DNA of 64,000 nucleotides from G963674955 sp963674955 (GTDB taxonomy: Bacteria > Desulfobacterota > Desulfovibrionia > Desulfovibrionales > Desulfovibrionaceae), in assembly GCA_963674955.2 (NCBI GenBank), contig CAXXKR010000004.1, positions 930,001 to 994,000 on the forward strand, read 5' to 3'. The number at the start of each line of letters is the position of its first letter. Within the stretch, counting starts at the first letter, position 1. The translations under genes and the position numbers were made by a program. The notes beneath the pieces were generated by a model, which saw only the letters and a program-made list of their open reading frames with translations, had not been told where the DNA came from and ran no database searches. Shown here piece after piece: positions 1 through 6,958 of the stretch.

Positions 1-867
1 GCCCACAAAGGCCAGGCCGTTGATGGCCGCATCGCGAATCTCCCTGTCCTCATCCTCCAAAGCGACGAGCATGTAGAGCCTGAATTTCTCCCGCTCATCC
101 TTTGAGAGCAGGGTCAGGGACTTGCCGCCCAGAATGCCGACAACGGCCTTGATGATCTTGTTGCGCAGGGCTGTGGGGGATTCCTCCATGCGTTTCAGGA
201 GCATGGGCACGGCCTTGAGGTTGCCCATTTCGCCAAGGGCGTCGATGATCATGGAGCAGACAAGGTCGGAGGAAGTCTTGAGAGCCTTGAGCAGCGAGGA
301 AACCGAACTGGAATGCTTGATCTTGGCCAGGGCCTCGATCACGGCGTACTGGACCCACTCCTCGTCTTCAAGGGCCTTGTTCAGGCATACGGCCGCATCC
401 GCCTTGGCCAGATTGCCGAGGCTGACGGCCGCCTGGTAGCGGACATTGACCTCCGGGTCCTTCAACAGGGCGTTGCACAGCGGCTCCACGGCCATGACGT
501 AATTCGTCGAACCCAATATGTCCGCGATGAAGATGCGGATATCCGGGTCGTCGTCGTGAAGCACCGTTATAAGTGCCGAAATGTCCTGGTTCCCGATTTC
601 CCGAAGGATATCCATGGACAGGTTGCGGACCGGCGTGTCGTCGGAACGCAGAAGCGGTATCATGGCCGCGATCACTTCCTTTCCGCCGATCTTGCGCAAT
701 GCGCTCTCCGCCGCTTCCTGGACTCCCAAGTGGCCGGAATTAAGCAACTCGGCCAGGAGCGGCGTTGCTTCGCCGCAAAGATTTTCACCGGCGAGAAACG
801 CCCCCTCGCGCTGCTCTTCCCTGTCTTCGCTCTGCAACTGCTTCAAAATAGTCTTACAATCAGGCAT
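1..867 (-). CDS. HEAT-repeat protein (3' end outside window)
   Basis: The frame opens at ATG 867-865 and stays open to the window edge, so only the first 289 codons are visible. The protein begins MPDCKTILKQLQ and then consists of repeated ~30-residue helical pairs typical of HEAT/PBS-lyase repeats, such as DPEVNVRYQAAVSLGNL and DEDREIRDAAINGLA. Such alpha-solenoids are protein-binding scaffolds. No enzyme motif or export signal is visible. It lies 44 bp downstream of cheB on the same strand, so a role with the chemotaxis machinery is a reasonable inference but is not shown by the sequence. The C-terminus and total length are unknown. Confidence 0.85.
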   Translation of the reverse strand, partial: MPDCKTILKQLQSEDREEQREGAFLAGENLCGEATPLLAELLNSGHLGVQEAAESALRKIGGKEVIAAMIPLLRSDDTPVRNLSMDILREIGNQDISALITVLHDDDPDIRIFIADILGSTNYVMAVEPLCNALLKDPEVNVRYQAAVSLGNLAKADAAVCLNKALEDEEWVQYAVIEALAKIKHSSSVSSLLKALKTSSDLVCSMIIDALGEMGNLKAVPMLLKRMEESPTALRNKIIKAVVGILGGKSLTLLSKDEREKFRLYMLVALEDEDREIRDAAINGLAFVG

Positions 868-911
868 AGCCCCCGTCCTTTTCATACCCGAAGATGTGTC
901 AATTCGCGTTT

Positions 912-1955
912 CTAGTCTTTGTACAGGTTGTCGATGATTGCGGCTCCCATGTCGTCGATGTCCACGACTTCGTCCGAGAGCCTGGCGTCCACGATGGCCT
1001 TGGGCATTCCATAGACCACGCAGGTTGAATCACTCTGGGCCAGGGCTCTTCCGCCCTTGTCCTTGAGAGTCCTGATGCCTTCCATGCCGTCGCTGCCCAT
1101 GCCCGTGAGAATGACACCGAGAGCCCTTCTGGACAGCACTTCGGCAGCCGAGGAGATCAGCACATTGGCCGAAGGCTTGTACAGAGCATCGGCAGGTTCG
1201 GGCGTAACCTTCAGGGTGATCCGGCCCCCTTGCCTTTCCAGCACAAGATGCTGGCCGCCCGGAGCCACGAAAACCGTCCCGGCCCTGACCACGTCGCCGG
1301 TCTCGGCTTCCTTGACCGAAACCTTGCAGAGCTTGTCCAGCCGGGCCGCGAACGGGCCGGTAAAGGCCGCGGGCATGTGCTGGGCAATGACTATTCCGGC
1401 GGGAAAATCCTCGGGCAGGGAGGAAAGAACCTTTTGCACGGCCGGAGGTCCGCCGGTCGAGACGCCGATGGCCACCACGTCGCGCAGCAGCCTGTCGCCG
1501 GGCCGTACACGCCGGGGCGCGACCGTAGCGGGCCTGACCCTGGCCGCGGAACTGATGACCTTGCGGCCGGCAATGGCCCTGACCTTGGCCAGCAAGTCCT
1601 TTTCGATCTTGATGATGTCCAGGGAAACGCGGGAAAGCTGCTTGGAAATATAGTCGGCCGCGCCCAGCTCCAGGGCCTTGAGTGTGGATTCCGCGCCCTC
1701 GGTGGTCAGGGAACTGATCATGAGCACGGGCCGGGGCGACTCCATCATTATCCGGCGTAAGGCGGTGAGGCCGTCCATGCGCGGCATCTCGATGTCCATT
1801 GTCACGACATCGGGGTCAAGGGTCCGGACAAGCTCCAGCCCTTCCTCTCCGTCGCGGGCCACTCCTATGACCTTGATGTCCGGGGCTTTGTCCAGCATGG
1901 TGCTGATGGCTTTGCGCATGAATGCGGAGTCATCGACAACTAGCACTTTAATCAC
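912..1955 (-). CDS. cheB: Chemotaxis response regulator, protein-glutamate methylesterase CheB
   Basis: CheB removes methyl groups from (and deamidates) chemoreceptors and is activated by phosphorylation from CheA. An N-terminal receiver domain has the acidic pair D8-D9 and phospho-acceptor D54 (TMDIEMPRMDG). The C-terminal methylesterase domain has the catalytic triad S166 (IGVSTGGP), H193 (AQHMP) and D289 (GMGSDGM), so the enzyme looks intact. I chose GTG 1955-1953 because GGGGAG stands just before it and the family normally starts at xIKVLVVDDSAFMR. An ATG ten codons upstream (1985) has no clear Shine-Dalgarno. The HEAT-repeat gene follows on the same strand. Confidence 0.95.
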   Translation of the reverse strand: MIKVLVVDDSAFMRKAISTMLDKAPDIKVIGVARDGEEGLELVRTLDPDVVTMDIEMPRMDGLTALRRIMMESPRPVLMISSLTTEGAESTLKALELGAADYISKQLSRVSLDIIKIEKDLLAKVRAIAGRKVISSAARVRPATVAPRRVRPGDRLLRDVVAIGVSTGGPPAVQKVLSSLPEDFPAGIVIAQHMPAAFTGPFAARLDKLCKVSVKEAETGDVVRAGTVFVAPGGQHLVLERQGGRITLKVTPEPADALYKPSANVLISSAAEVLSRRALGVILTGMGSDGMEGIRTLKDKGGRALAQSDSTCVVYGMPKAIVDARLSDEVVDIDDMGAAIIDNLYKD

Positions 1956-2211
1956 GGTATTTTTCTCCCCGTAAGCACTGCTCATTAGGAAAAGGATTTC
2001 AGGATCAAGACCAGACAGCTCCCCCTTATCTCACACCTCTCAAGTACTTACCCGTTATCGCGCAAGAATTCAAATAGGTTTTGCCTTGAGGGAGTGCGGC
2101 GGCGGTGCGAGAAATCACCTGAATCCGGGGTCAGTGCACAGGGCAAAAACAGACCTTCGTGAACCTTGCCTTTTGGTTACGATTCGGATAATGACACTCT
2201 TCTCACTTCAA

Positions 2212-2288
2212 CGGGATGTGGCTCAGTCTGGTAGAGCGCTGCGTTCGGGACGCAGAGACCGGAGGTTCAAATCCTCTCATCCCGACCA
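2212..2288 (+). tRNA. tRNA-Pro (anticodon CGG)
   Basis: This 77-nt cloverleaf starts CGGGATG, pairing with CATCCCG at the 3' end, followed by A and an encoded CCA. The anticodon stem CTGCG/CGCAG encloses the loop TTCGGGA, giving anticodon CGG. The T arm contains GGTTCAAATCC. tRNA genes are common insertion sites, and the AT-rich AbiE-like genes begin about 220 bp downstream, but no integrase or duplicated tRNA end was found. Confidence 0.96.
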
Positions 2289-2296
2289 GAAAAAAT

Positions 2297-2329
2297 AAAG
2301 GCTTGCGGAAAAATCCGTAGGCCTTTTTT
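2297..2329 (+). terminator. Rho-independent terminator after tRNA-Pro
   Basis: A hairpin with arms AAAGGCTTGCGGA and TCCGTAGGCCTTT, with one mismatch in the stem, is followed by a T run. It begins nine bases after the tRNA 3' end. Confidence 0.85.
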
Positions 2330-2438
2330 GGGTTGTACATTTTCATTTACAGCCGGCACACCCAATCGAGCAATGCATGCTGCATTCCATTTCTTGATTA
2401 CTTATTATTTACAGTAAATTAAAATATACATTTGTCAT

Positions 2439-2484
2439 GTTTATTCCAGAATAAACTTGACAAAACTTCATTTTTGTCTACCTT
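2439..2484 (+). promoter_or_regulatory. Promoter/operator of the AbiE-type pair
   Basis: A perfect inverted repeat GTTTATT-CCAG-AATAAAC (2439-2456) abuts a TTGACA -35 box (2457-2462). A second perfect repeat GACAAAA-N6-TTTTGTC (2459-2478) fills the spacer up to a weak -10 (TACCTT, 2479-2484). AbiEi-type antitoxins are known to repress their own operons through inverted repeats, so these are good operator candidates. The assignment is inferred from position. Confidence 0.55.
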
Positions 2485-2505
2485 TCAAGGCAAAGAGAGA
2501 GCAAA

Positions 2506-3231
2506 ATGACCACATATGAGCAAATAAAAAGAAAGGTAGCCAGACTTACCTCTGGTCGATTCATAACTTATGACGATTTCAAAGAATTCAACAGAAAGTC
2601 CCCACAGGCTTTAGCCAAAGCCCTACAGCGTTTGGTTGAAGAGGGGCTACTTGTTCGTCAGCAAAAGGGTGTATTTTTTAAGATGAAAAAAACCCGTTTT
2701 GGCGACCTCGACCCTACAGACAACAAACTCGTCAATAACTTGCTCATAAAAAATGGCAAATACAAAGGGTACCTATCTGGATTGTCGGTGTATTTGTTAT
2801 TTAGAATTTCCACGCAGGTTCCGAACACCACTACCATTGCCACCCCAGACTCCAAAAAAAATATTAAAAATAAAAATATAAAATATATAAAAAGCTATGT
2901 TAACAAAATAAACAATGACAATATTATATATTTGCAGATGCTTGATGCTTTAAGATTTATAAAAAAAGCTCAAGATACGACCCCTGACAAAATAATCTCC
3001 AGAATGGCCGAAATAATAAACCAACTTGAAGCCAAAGAAATAAATCAGTTAACAAGATATGCGCTACATTATAGACCTTCAACCAGAGCTCTATTGGGTG
3101 CAATAATCGAAGAACAAGGATATAAGCAACTAGCATCAGCATTAAAAGAGACATTAAATCCTAACAGCAACTACCTAATTAATATTTCTGATGATATTCT
3201 TCCAAATAAATACGATTGGAGGATTAGATGA
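2506..3231 (+). CDS. AbiEi-like antitoxin (winged-helix, DUF6088 type)
   Basis: The 241-residue protein has an N-terminal winged-helix region (residues ~10-60, FITYDDFKEFNRKSPQALAKAL, then RLVEEGLLVRQQKGVFF). It is followed by the motif GYLSGLSVYLLFRISTQVP seen in AbiEi/DUF6088 antitoxins of type IV toxin-antitoxin and phage-abortive systems. The middle (~115-140) is a low-complexity Asn/Lys/Ile stretch. The start is preceded by AGAGAGAG. It overlaps the toxin gene by 4 bp. Base composition is far more AT-rich than the surroundings, which suggests recent transfer. In this family the antitoxin represses the operon and counters the nucleotidyltransferase toxin. Exact subfamily is uncertain. Confidence 0.8.
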   Translation: MTTYEQIKRKVARLTSGRFITYDDFKEFNRKSPQALAKALQRLVEEGLLVRQQKGVFFKMKKTRFGDLDPTDNKLVNNLLIKNGKYKGYLSGLSVYLLFRISTQVPNTTTIATPDSKKNIKNKNIKYIKSYVNKINNDNIIYLQMLDALRFIKKAQDTTPDKIISRMAEIINQLEAKEINQLTRYALHYRPSTRALLGAIIEEQGYKQLASALKETLNPNSNYLINISDDILPNKYDWRIR

Positions 3232-4188
3232 TCCTGCACAAAGATGCCACTTTTAAAGATGCTATACAGGCAACCTCACAAAAATTAGGAATAAAATACT
3301 TTTATATCGAAAAAGATTACTGGGTAACATTAGCTCTTTTTAATCTTTCGAACTCCAAAATAGCGGACAAAATTGTTTTCAAAGGCGGTACATCCCTCTC
3401 TAAAGCACACCACGTAATAAAAAGGTTCTCAGAAGATATTGACATAGCATTGATACCCCAAGATGGACGGCCAAAAACTCAAACAACAAAAAAATCTAAA
3501 AGAAATAACAAACATTGCAGGTCAAGGTCTTCAAGAAGATACAGAAAAATCAAAAAAATTTTCTACTACAAGAAAAGTCTACTATACATATCCAAAAACA
3601 AAAACACAGGGCGAATGGGGACAAATCTCACAAAATCTTTTGGTCGAAGCCAATGCCTTTGCCACTCCTTCACCTTACTCCAATATCCCAATTGCATCAT
3701 ACATTTATCAATTTCTTAATTCTGAAGGAAACAAAAGCACTATTTCAGAATTCAATCTTGAACCATTTAAGCTCAACGTATTAGATTTAGAAAGGACTTT
3801 GACTGAAAAGATTATGGCTCTTGTAAAGGCGAGCACCTCGAAAAACCTTGTTGACGACCTTAAAAGAAAAATAAGGCACATATACGATCTACACCAGCTA
3901 TTAGATGTTGAGAATATGCAACTGTTCCTTAGAAAAAAGGATTTTACTGATATGATTAAGAAGGTAAAGACTGACGATAAAAAATGTCCCATAGGCAGCA
4001 AAACCTGGCTGGAAACCCCCTGTTACCAATGCGCTCTTTTTTCTACCCCGACTGAGATATGGCCACATCTTAGAAACACTTACCATGGAGACTTTAAAGA
4101 CATGATCTTCGGCCCTCTTCCATCAGAGGAAAATATATTAAAAATGCTAACAGATGTTGGCAAAAGATTAAAAGAGTGTGACTGCTAA
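3228..4188 (+). pseudogene. AbiEii-type nucleotidyltransferase toxin, frameshifted
   Basis: The first frame (from ATG 3228) carries the nucleotidyltransferase motifs FKGGTSLSKAHHVIKRFSEDIDIAL. The rest of the family (KIMALVKAST...DDLKRKIRHIYDLHQLL and a Cys-containing C-terminus) continues in another frame to 4188. Removing one C from the CCCC tract at 3456-3459 joins the two into a single protein of about 319 residues, close to family size. As given, translation in the first frame ends near 3719, so the toxin would lack its C-terminal half. This may be a genuine inactivating slip or a sequencing error in a homopolymer. Composition is AT-rich like the antitoxin gene. Confidence 0.8.
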
Positions 4189-4317
4189 TTTCTTAAATTT
4201 GTACAGTGATAGTATTCACCTGACAAAACCGCCCCTGGCGGGTCGGCCCCACAGGCTTTCCCATTCCGCGCACGGTAGTTGACTTTAAATAAAAGTCCTC
4301 CCCAGTCAAGCTTCACC

Positions 4318-4671
4318 CTACGGAGCCGACTTTGTCTTGCCGCACCCCTGCCCGGTGATAAGGGCATTGATATGCCGATTAAGACTGACGCCGCTCTCGG
4401 CCGCAGACATTGCAAGGCCGCGATGAACATCCGGCGTGGTGCGCAACGAAATTTTGCCGGAAAAGCGTTTTTGGCTCAGGGGTTCGGGCACGGGTTCCCC
4501 GTTCTCCGTCATGTCGGCGACCACGTCCGCAACCAGCCGCACAATTCCCTCAAGGGCGGCAAACTGCTCTTCTTCAAGCCATGAAAGACCTGGAAATTCA
4601 GCGCACAGGCCTACATACTCCCGGTCTTCCTCCGACCAAATAACGCGGTAGGAATAATGCTTCACGTTCAT
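4318..4671 (-). CDS. hicB: HicB-family antitoxin
   Basis: The protein has 117 residues. The N-terminal half (YRVIWSEEDREYVGLCAEFPGLSWLEEE) is the HicB RNase H-like fold. The C-terminal half (GKISLRTTPDVHRGLAMSAAESGVSLNRHINALI) is a ribbon-helix-helix-type DNA-binding segment. HicB neutralises the HicA mRNA interferase and represses the operon. It overlaps hicA by 4 bp, with hicA upstream, the usual order for this system. It appears intact. Confidence 0.88.
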   Translation of the reverse strand: MNVKHYSYRVIWSEEDREYVGLCAEFPGLSWLEEEQFAALEGIVRLVADVVADMTENGEPVPEPLSQKRFSGKISLRTTPDVHRGLAMSAAESGVSLNRHINALITGQGCGKTKSAP

Positions 4672-4940
4672 TTGGCGCCTTCCTCTTTTTTGCTCATTTT
4701 GGTTATGGCCCCAAGCACCTGCTTGACCTGATAAGGCTTTGCCTTTCCCTTTTTATCCTGAATGTTCACTCTGGGATCACCCTTCCACGGCGTCTGATAA
4801 ACCTTGTGGCTCGTCCCGCTCTGGCGGGGCTTGCCAAAGTAATGCTCGCAAACGGCGGCAAGATCATTGAAGCGAACATTCTGAGGCGTCGCTGTCATTT
4901 GTTTTAGAATCTTGGCAATCTTGCTTTTATTCACGAACAC
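4668..4940 (-). CDS. hicA: HicA-family toxin (mRNA interferase)
   Basis: The 90-residue protein is of the dsRBD-like HicA type, with the family pattern NDLAAVCEHYFGKPRQSGTSHKVYQTPW carrying the conserved G-T-S-H and its catalytic histidine. HicA cleaves mRNA when not bound by HicB. AGGGG lies upstream of the ATG at 4940. It is slightly longer than the shortest HicA proteins because of a Lys-rich tail that overlaps the hicB start. Confidence 0.87.
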   Translation of the reverse strand: MFVNKSKIAKILKQMTATPQNVRFNDLAAVCEHYFGKPRQSGTSHKVYQTPWKGDPRVNIQDKKGKAKPYQVKQVLGAITKMSKKEEGAK

Positions 4941-4947
4941 CCCTTAC

Positions 4948-4982
4948 TTGATATCAATAATAATATCACTTTAGCTTGTCAA
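4948..4982 (-). promoter_or_regulatory. hicAB promoter and putative operator
   Basis: On the minus strand TTGACA (4982-4977) is followed 17 bp later by TATTGA (4959-4954). The 10-bp palindrome TTGATATCAA (4948-4957) and the related half GTGATAT (4963-4969) cover the -10 region. HicB repressors bind such repeats, so autoregulation is inferred. Confidence 0.5.
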
Positions 4983-5041
4983 GCGGGATGGCAATTTGAA
5001 ATGCGCCCTGCAGTTGAAGCATAAAAATACATCTCCCCACT

Positions 5042-5074
5042 AAAAAAGCCCACGGGACGACCCCGCAGGCTTTT
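5042..5074 (-). terminator. Rho-independent terminator after fdhE
   Basis: Read on the minus strand, AAAAGCC...GGGG, loop TCGT, CCC...GGGCTTTT forms a bulged hairpin ending in TTTTTT. It lies about 45 bp past the fdhE stop and would end the fdhABE transcript before hicAB. Confidence 0.75.
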
Positions 5075-5116
5075 CAATCCCGGTCTACCGACCGAGGAGG
5101 AAGATGACTGAATTCG

Positions 5117-6046
5117 CTATCCCAGGCTGTTCCAAGGCGTATGGACCATGGGGCTGAACCCCTTGTCCTGGGCCACCATGTCCAGAACGATCAGTTCCAG
5201 GGGCGCGGCGTCCGGGTGATAGGGTTCGATGAATTCCCTCTCGTCCACGCTCACAATATACTTCTTGCACTTTTTGCAGGTATAGACCCGCTCGGTCTCG
5301 TCGCCGTCAGCTGAAAAATATCCCAGGGTATCCTTGTCCTCGTTGTCGCAAAAGGCGCACATGCTGCGCTTGAAGCGCCATTCATGGCCGCACAGGGAAC
5401 AATGCAGCCAGCACTGGCCACCGTGGGCCTTGAGATAGGCTGAAATGTCCTGCTCGGCAGGTTTGGGCCTGAGCATGGAAATCTCGGGGAAAGAGCCGCA
5501 CACGGGACAATAGCCCTTGGTCCAGCGCAAATCCTCCACGGCCTCGGCCATGGGCTTTTGGTAATGCTCCATGAGCAGTTTAACGCCCTGGCCGAACACG
5601 AACCCGACTTCCGCCGGTTCCACGCCGATCTTTTTGGCCATTTTCTCCAATTCATCGGCGTCAAACACGCTGACCACGCAATCCGCCGGTTCAAGATCGC
5701 CCTTTTCCAGGGCCTTGGAACACTTGACGATCGCCAATTTCAGGGAAGGGAAAACCTCGGCCAAAGCCGGGGCCAACAACTTCATCACGCCGGGAAATTC
5801 CTTTGCCAAAGCATCCAGCGGAAGGTCATCCATGACCGGAACGCCTTCGCCGAAGCGGACCGGGTCCACTTCAACAGCGGGCATGTCCGCGAGGCCGTTC
5901 AGGCCGGACCGGATTTCCGCCCGTTTCAGGGAAAATTTCTCATAGGCATCCAGAATGCCCTCAAGGGAAGGCCTTCTGTGGCGCACTCGATCAAAGGAAC
6001 GATTGATGTAATCCGAATCATTGACCGGACCTGCCTTGGTGCTCAT
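5117..6046 (-). CDS. fdhE: Formate dehydrogenase accessory protein FdhE
   Basis: The protein has 309 residues. FdhE binds exported formate dehydrogenase in the cytoplasm and is needed for its activity. The C-terminal half has the rubredoxin-like cysteine pairs of the family: CPVC, CSLC, CAFC and CKKC (residues ~180-262), which bind iron. GGAG precedes the ATG with 8-nt spacing. It is the third gene of the fdhA-fdhB-fdhE set, separated from fdhB by ~165 bp containing three hairpins. A terminator lies just downstream. No signal peptide, as expected. Confidence 0.93.
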   Translation of the reverse strand: MSTKAGPVNDSDYINRSFDRVRHRRPSLEGILDAYEKFSLKRAEIRSGLNGLADMPAVEVDPVRFGEGVPVMDDLPLDALAKEFPGVMKLLAPALAEVFPSLKLAIVKCSKALEKGDLEPADCVVSVFDADELEKMAKKIGVEPAEVGFVFGQGVKLLMEHYQKPMAEAVEDLRWTKGYCPVCGSFPEISMLRPKPAEQDISAYLKAHGGQCWLHCSLCGHEWRFKRSMCAFCDNEDKDTLGYFSADGDETERVYTCKKCKKYIVSVDEREFIEPYHPDAAPLELIVLDMVAQDKGFSPMVHTPWNSLG

Positions 6047-6089
6047 GTTCGCGTCTCCATTATTAAGCGTTCTTGCCGATGGTAAAATC

Positions 6090-6199
6090 CGCCCCGGAAC
6101 CGTTGCTCCGGCCCCGGGGCGAAATGTTTCAGGGCTGACTAGGCCCTGGTTCTACGGGGATGCCGTATTATCTGCGCCGCGTGTCCGCCCGCGGCGCAG
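6090..6199 (-). other. Three consecutive hairpins between fdhB and fdhE
   Basis: Three inverted repeats lie in the 166-bp gap: CTGCGCCGCG/CGCGGCGCAG (6172-6199, perfect 10-bp stem), CAGGGC/GCCCTG (6130-6148) and CGCCCCGG/CCGGGGCG (6090-6121, 8-bp stem). None is followed by a T run on the minus strand, so they are not classical terminators. They may protect the fdhAB part of the mRNA or reduce downstream fdhE expression. Confidence 0.6.
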
Positions 6200-6212
6200 T
6201 AAACCTGCTTCG

Positions 6213-6905
6213 CTAGACCATGCTCTGCTTCCTGGAGGTGAGTGGAAGCGAGTTGTCAGCGAAGAAAGCGCCATACTTGTCCTGATCGTCAACGATGAGA
6301 TAAATCACGTTGACATCCTTGTAATCCACAAGCGTCGCCTTGGGATACTTCTTCTTGACTTCCGCAAGGCGTTTGGCCGCCAGCTTGACCATGTCCTCGG
6401 ACTCGCCGAAGTTCATGGTGCCCGTGGGGCAGGCCTTCACGCACATGGGCAAAAGGCCGTTCACGATCCTGTCGTAGCACATGTCGCACTTCATGGCCGC
6501 GCCGGTCTTCTCATCCCGGCGGGGAATGTCGTAGGGACATGACTCGCGCATTTCCTCAAACTGTTCCTTGGTCATCTTTTTGGTGAGGTCCGTATAGATG
6601 ACGGCTCCGGTCTTGTCGTCCTGAAGCACGGCGCCCTCCACATAGTCGTCCGCTATGAACTTGCATGGCGGAACAATGCAGTGGCGGCACTGGTCCGGGA
6701 AGAAGTACCACTCCACCTTGCCGTCCACCAGGTGTTCATTGAACCTGACGAGCTTAAAGGTGGCGGCGCTCAGATCCGGAGGGTTCTGATGTGTACCTGT
6801 CTGGCGTGTCTTGACGATGGGCAGCTCATTCCACTCCTTGCAAGCGACCTGGCACCCTCGGCACGCCGTGCATCGTGTCGTATCTACAAAAAAGGCTTTC
6901 GACAT
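6213..6905 (-). CDS. fdhB: Formate dehydrogenase iron-sulfur (beta) subunit
   Basis: The 230-residue subunit resembles FdnH/DmsB-type electron-transfer proteins. It carries four ferredoxin-type cysteine groups: CTACRGCQVAC (12-22), CRHCIVPPC (~85), then CDMC and CVKACPTG (~145-170). Together they would hold three to four [4Fe-4S] clusters that take electrons from the catalytic subunit. It has no signal peptide of its own and would be co-exported with TAT-tagged FdhA. There is no C-terminal membrane anchor, so the enzyme is probably a soluble periplasmic FdhAB passing electrons to cytochrome c3 and Qrc. It lies 53 bp downstream of fdhA. Confidence 0.93.
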   Translation of the reverse strand: MSKAFFVDTTRCTACRGCQVACKEWNELPIVKTRQTGTHQNPPDLSAATFKLVRFNEHLVDGKVEWYFFPDQCRHCIVPPCKFIADDYVEGAVLQDDKTGAVIYTDLTKKMTKEQFEEMRESCPYDIPRRDEKTGAAMKCDMCYDRIVNGLLPMCVKACPTGTMNFGESEDMVKLAAKRLAEVKKKYPKATLVDYKDVNVIYLIVDDQDKYGAFFADNSLPLTSRKQSMV

Positions 6906-6958
6906 AGCACTTTCTCCTTATCATCGGACCAACGGGACAAGCCCGCCGGTCATTATGA

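Noticed and set aside
2212..5110. Integrated element bounded by a direct repeat of the tRNA-Pro 3' end
   Set aside because: No second copy of the tRNA end, no integrase and no attachment core was found down to fdhE. Only AT-rich composition supports transfer of the AbiE genes.
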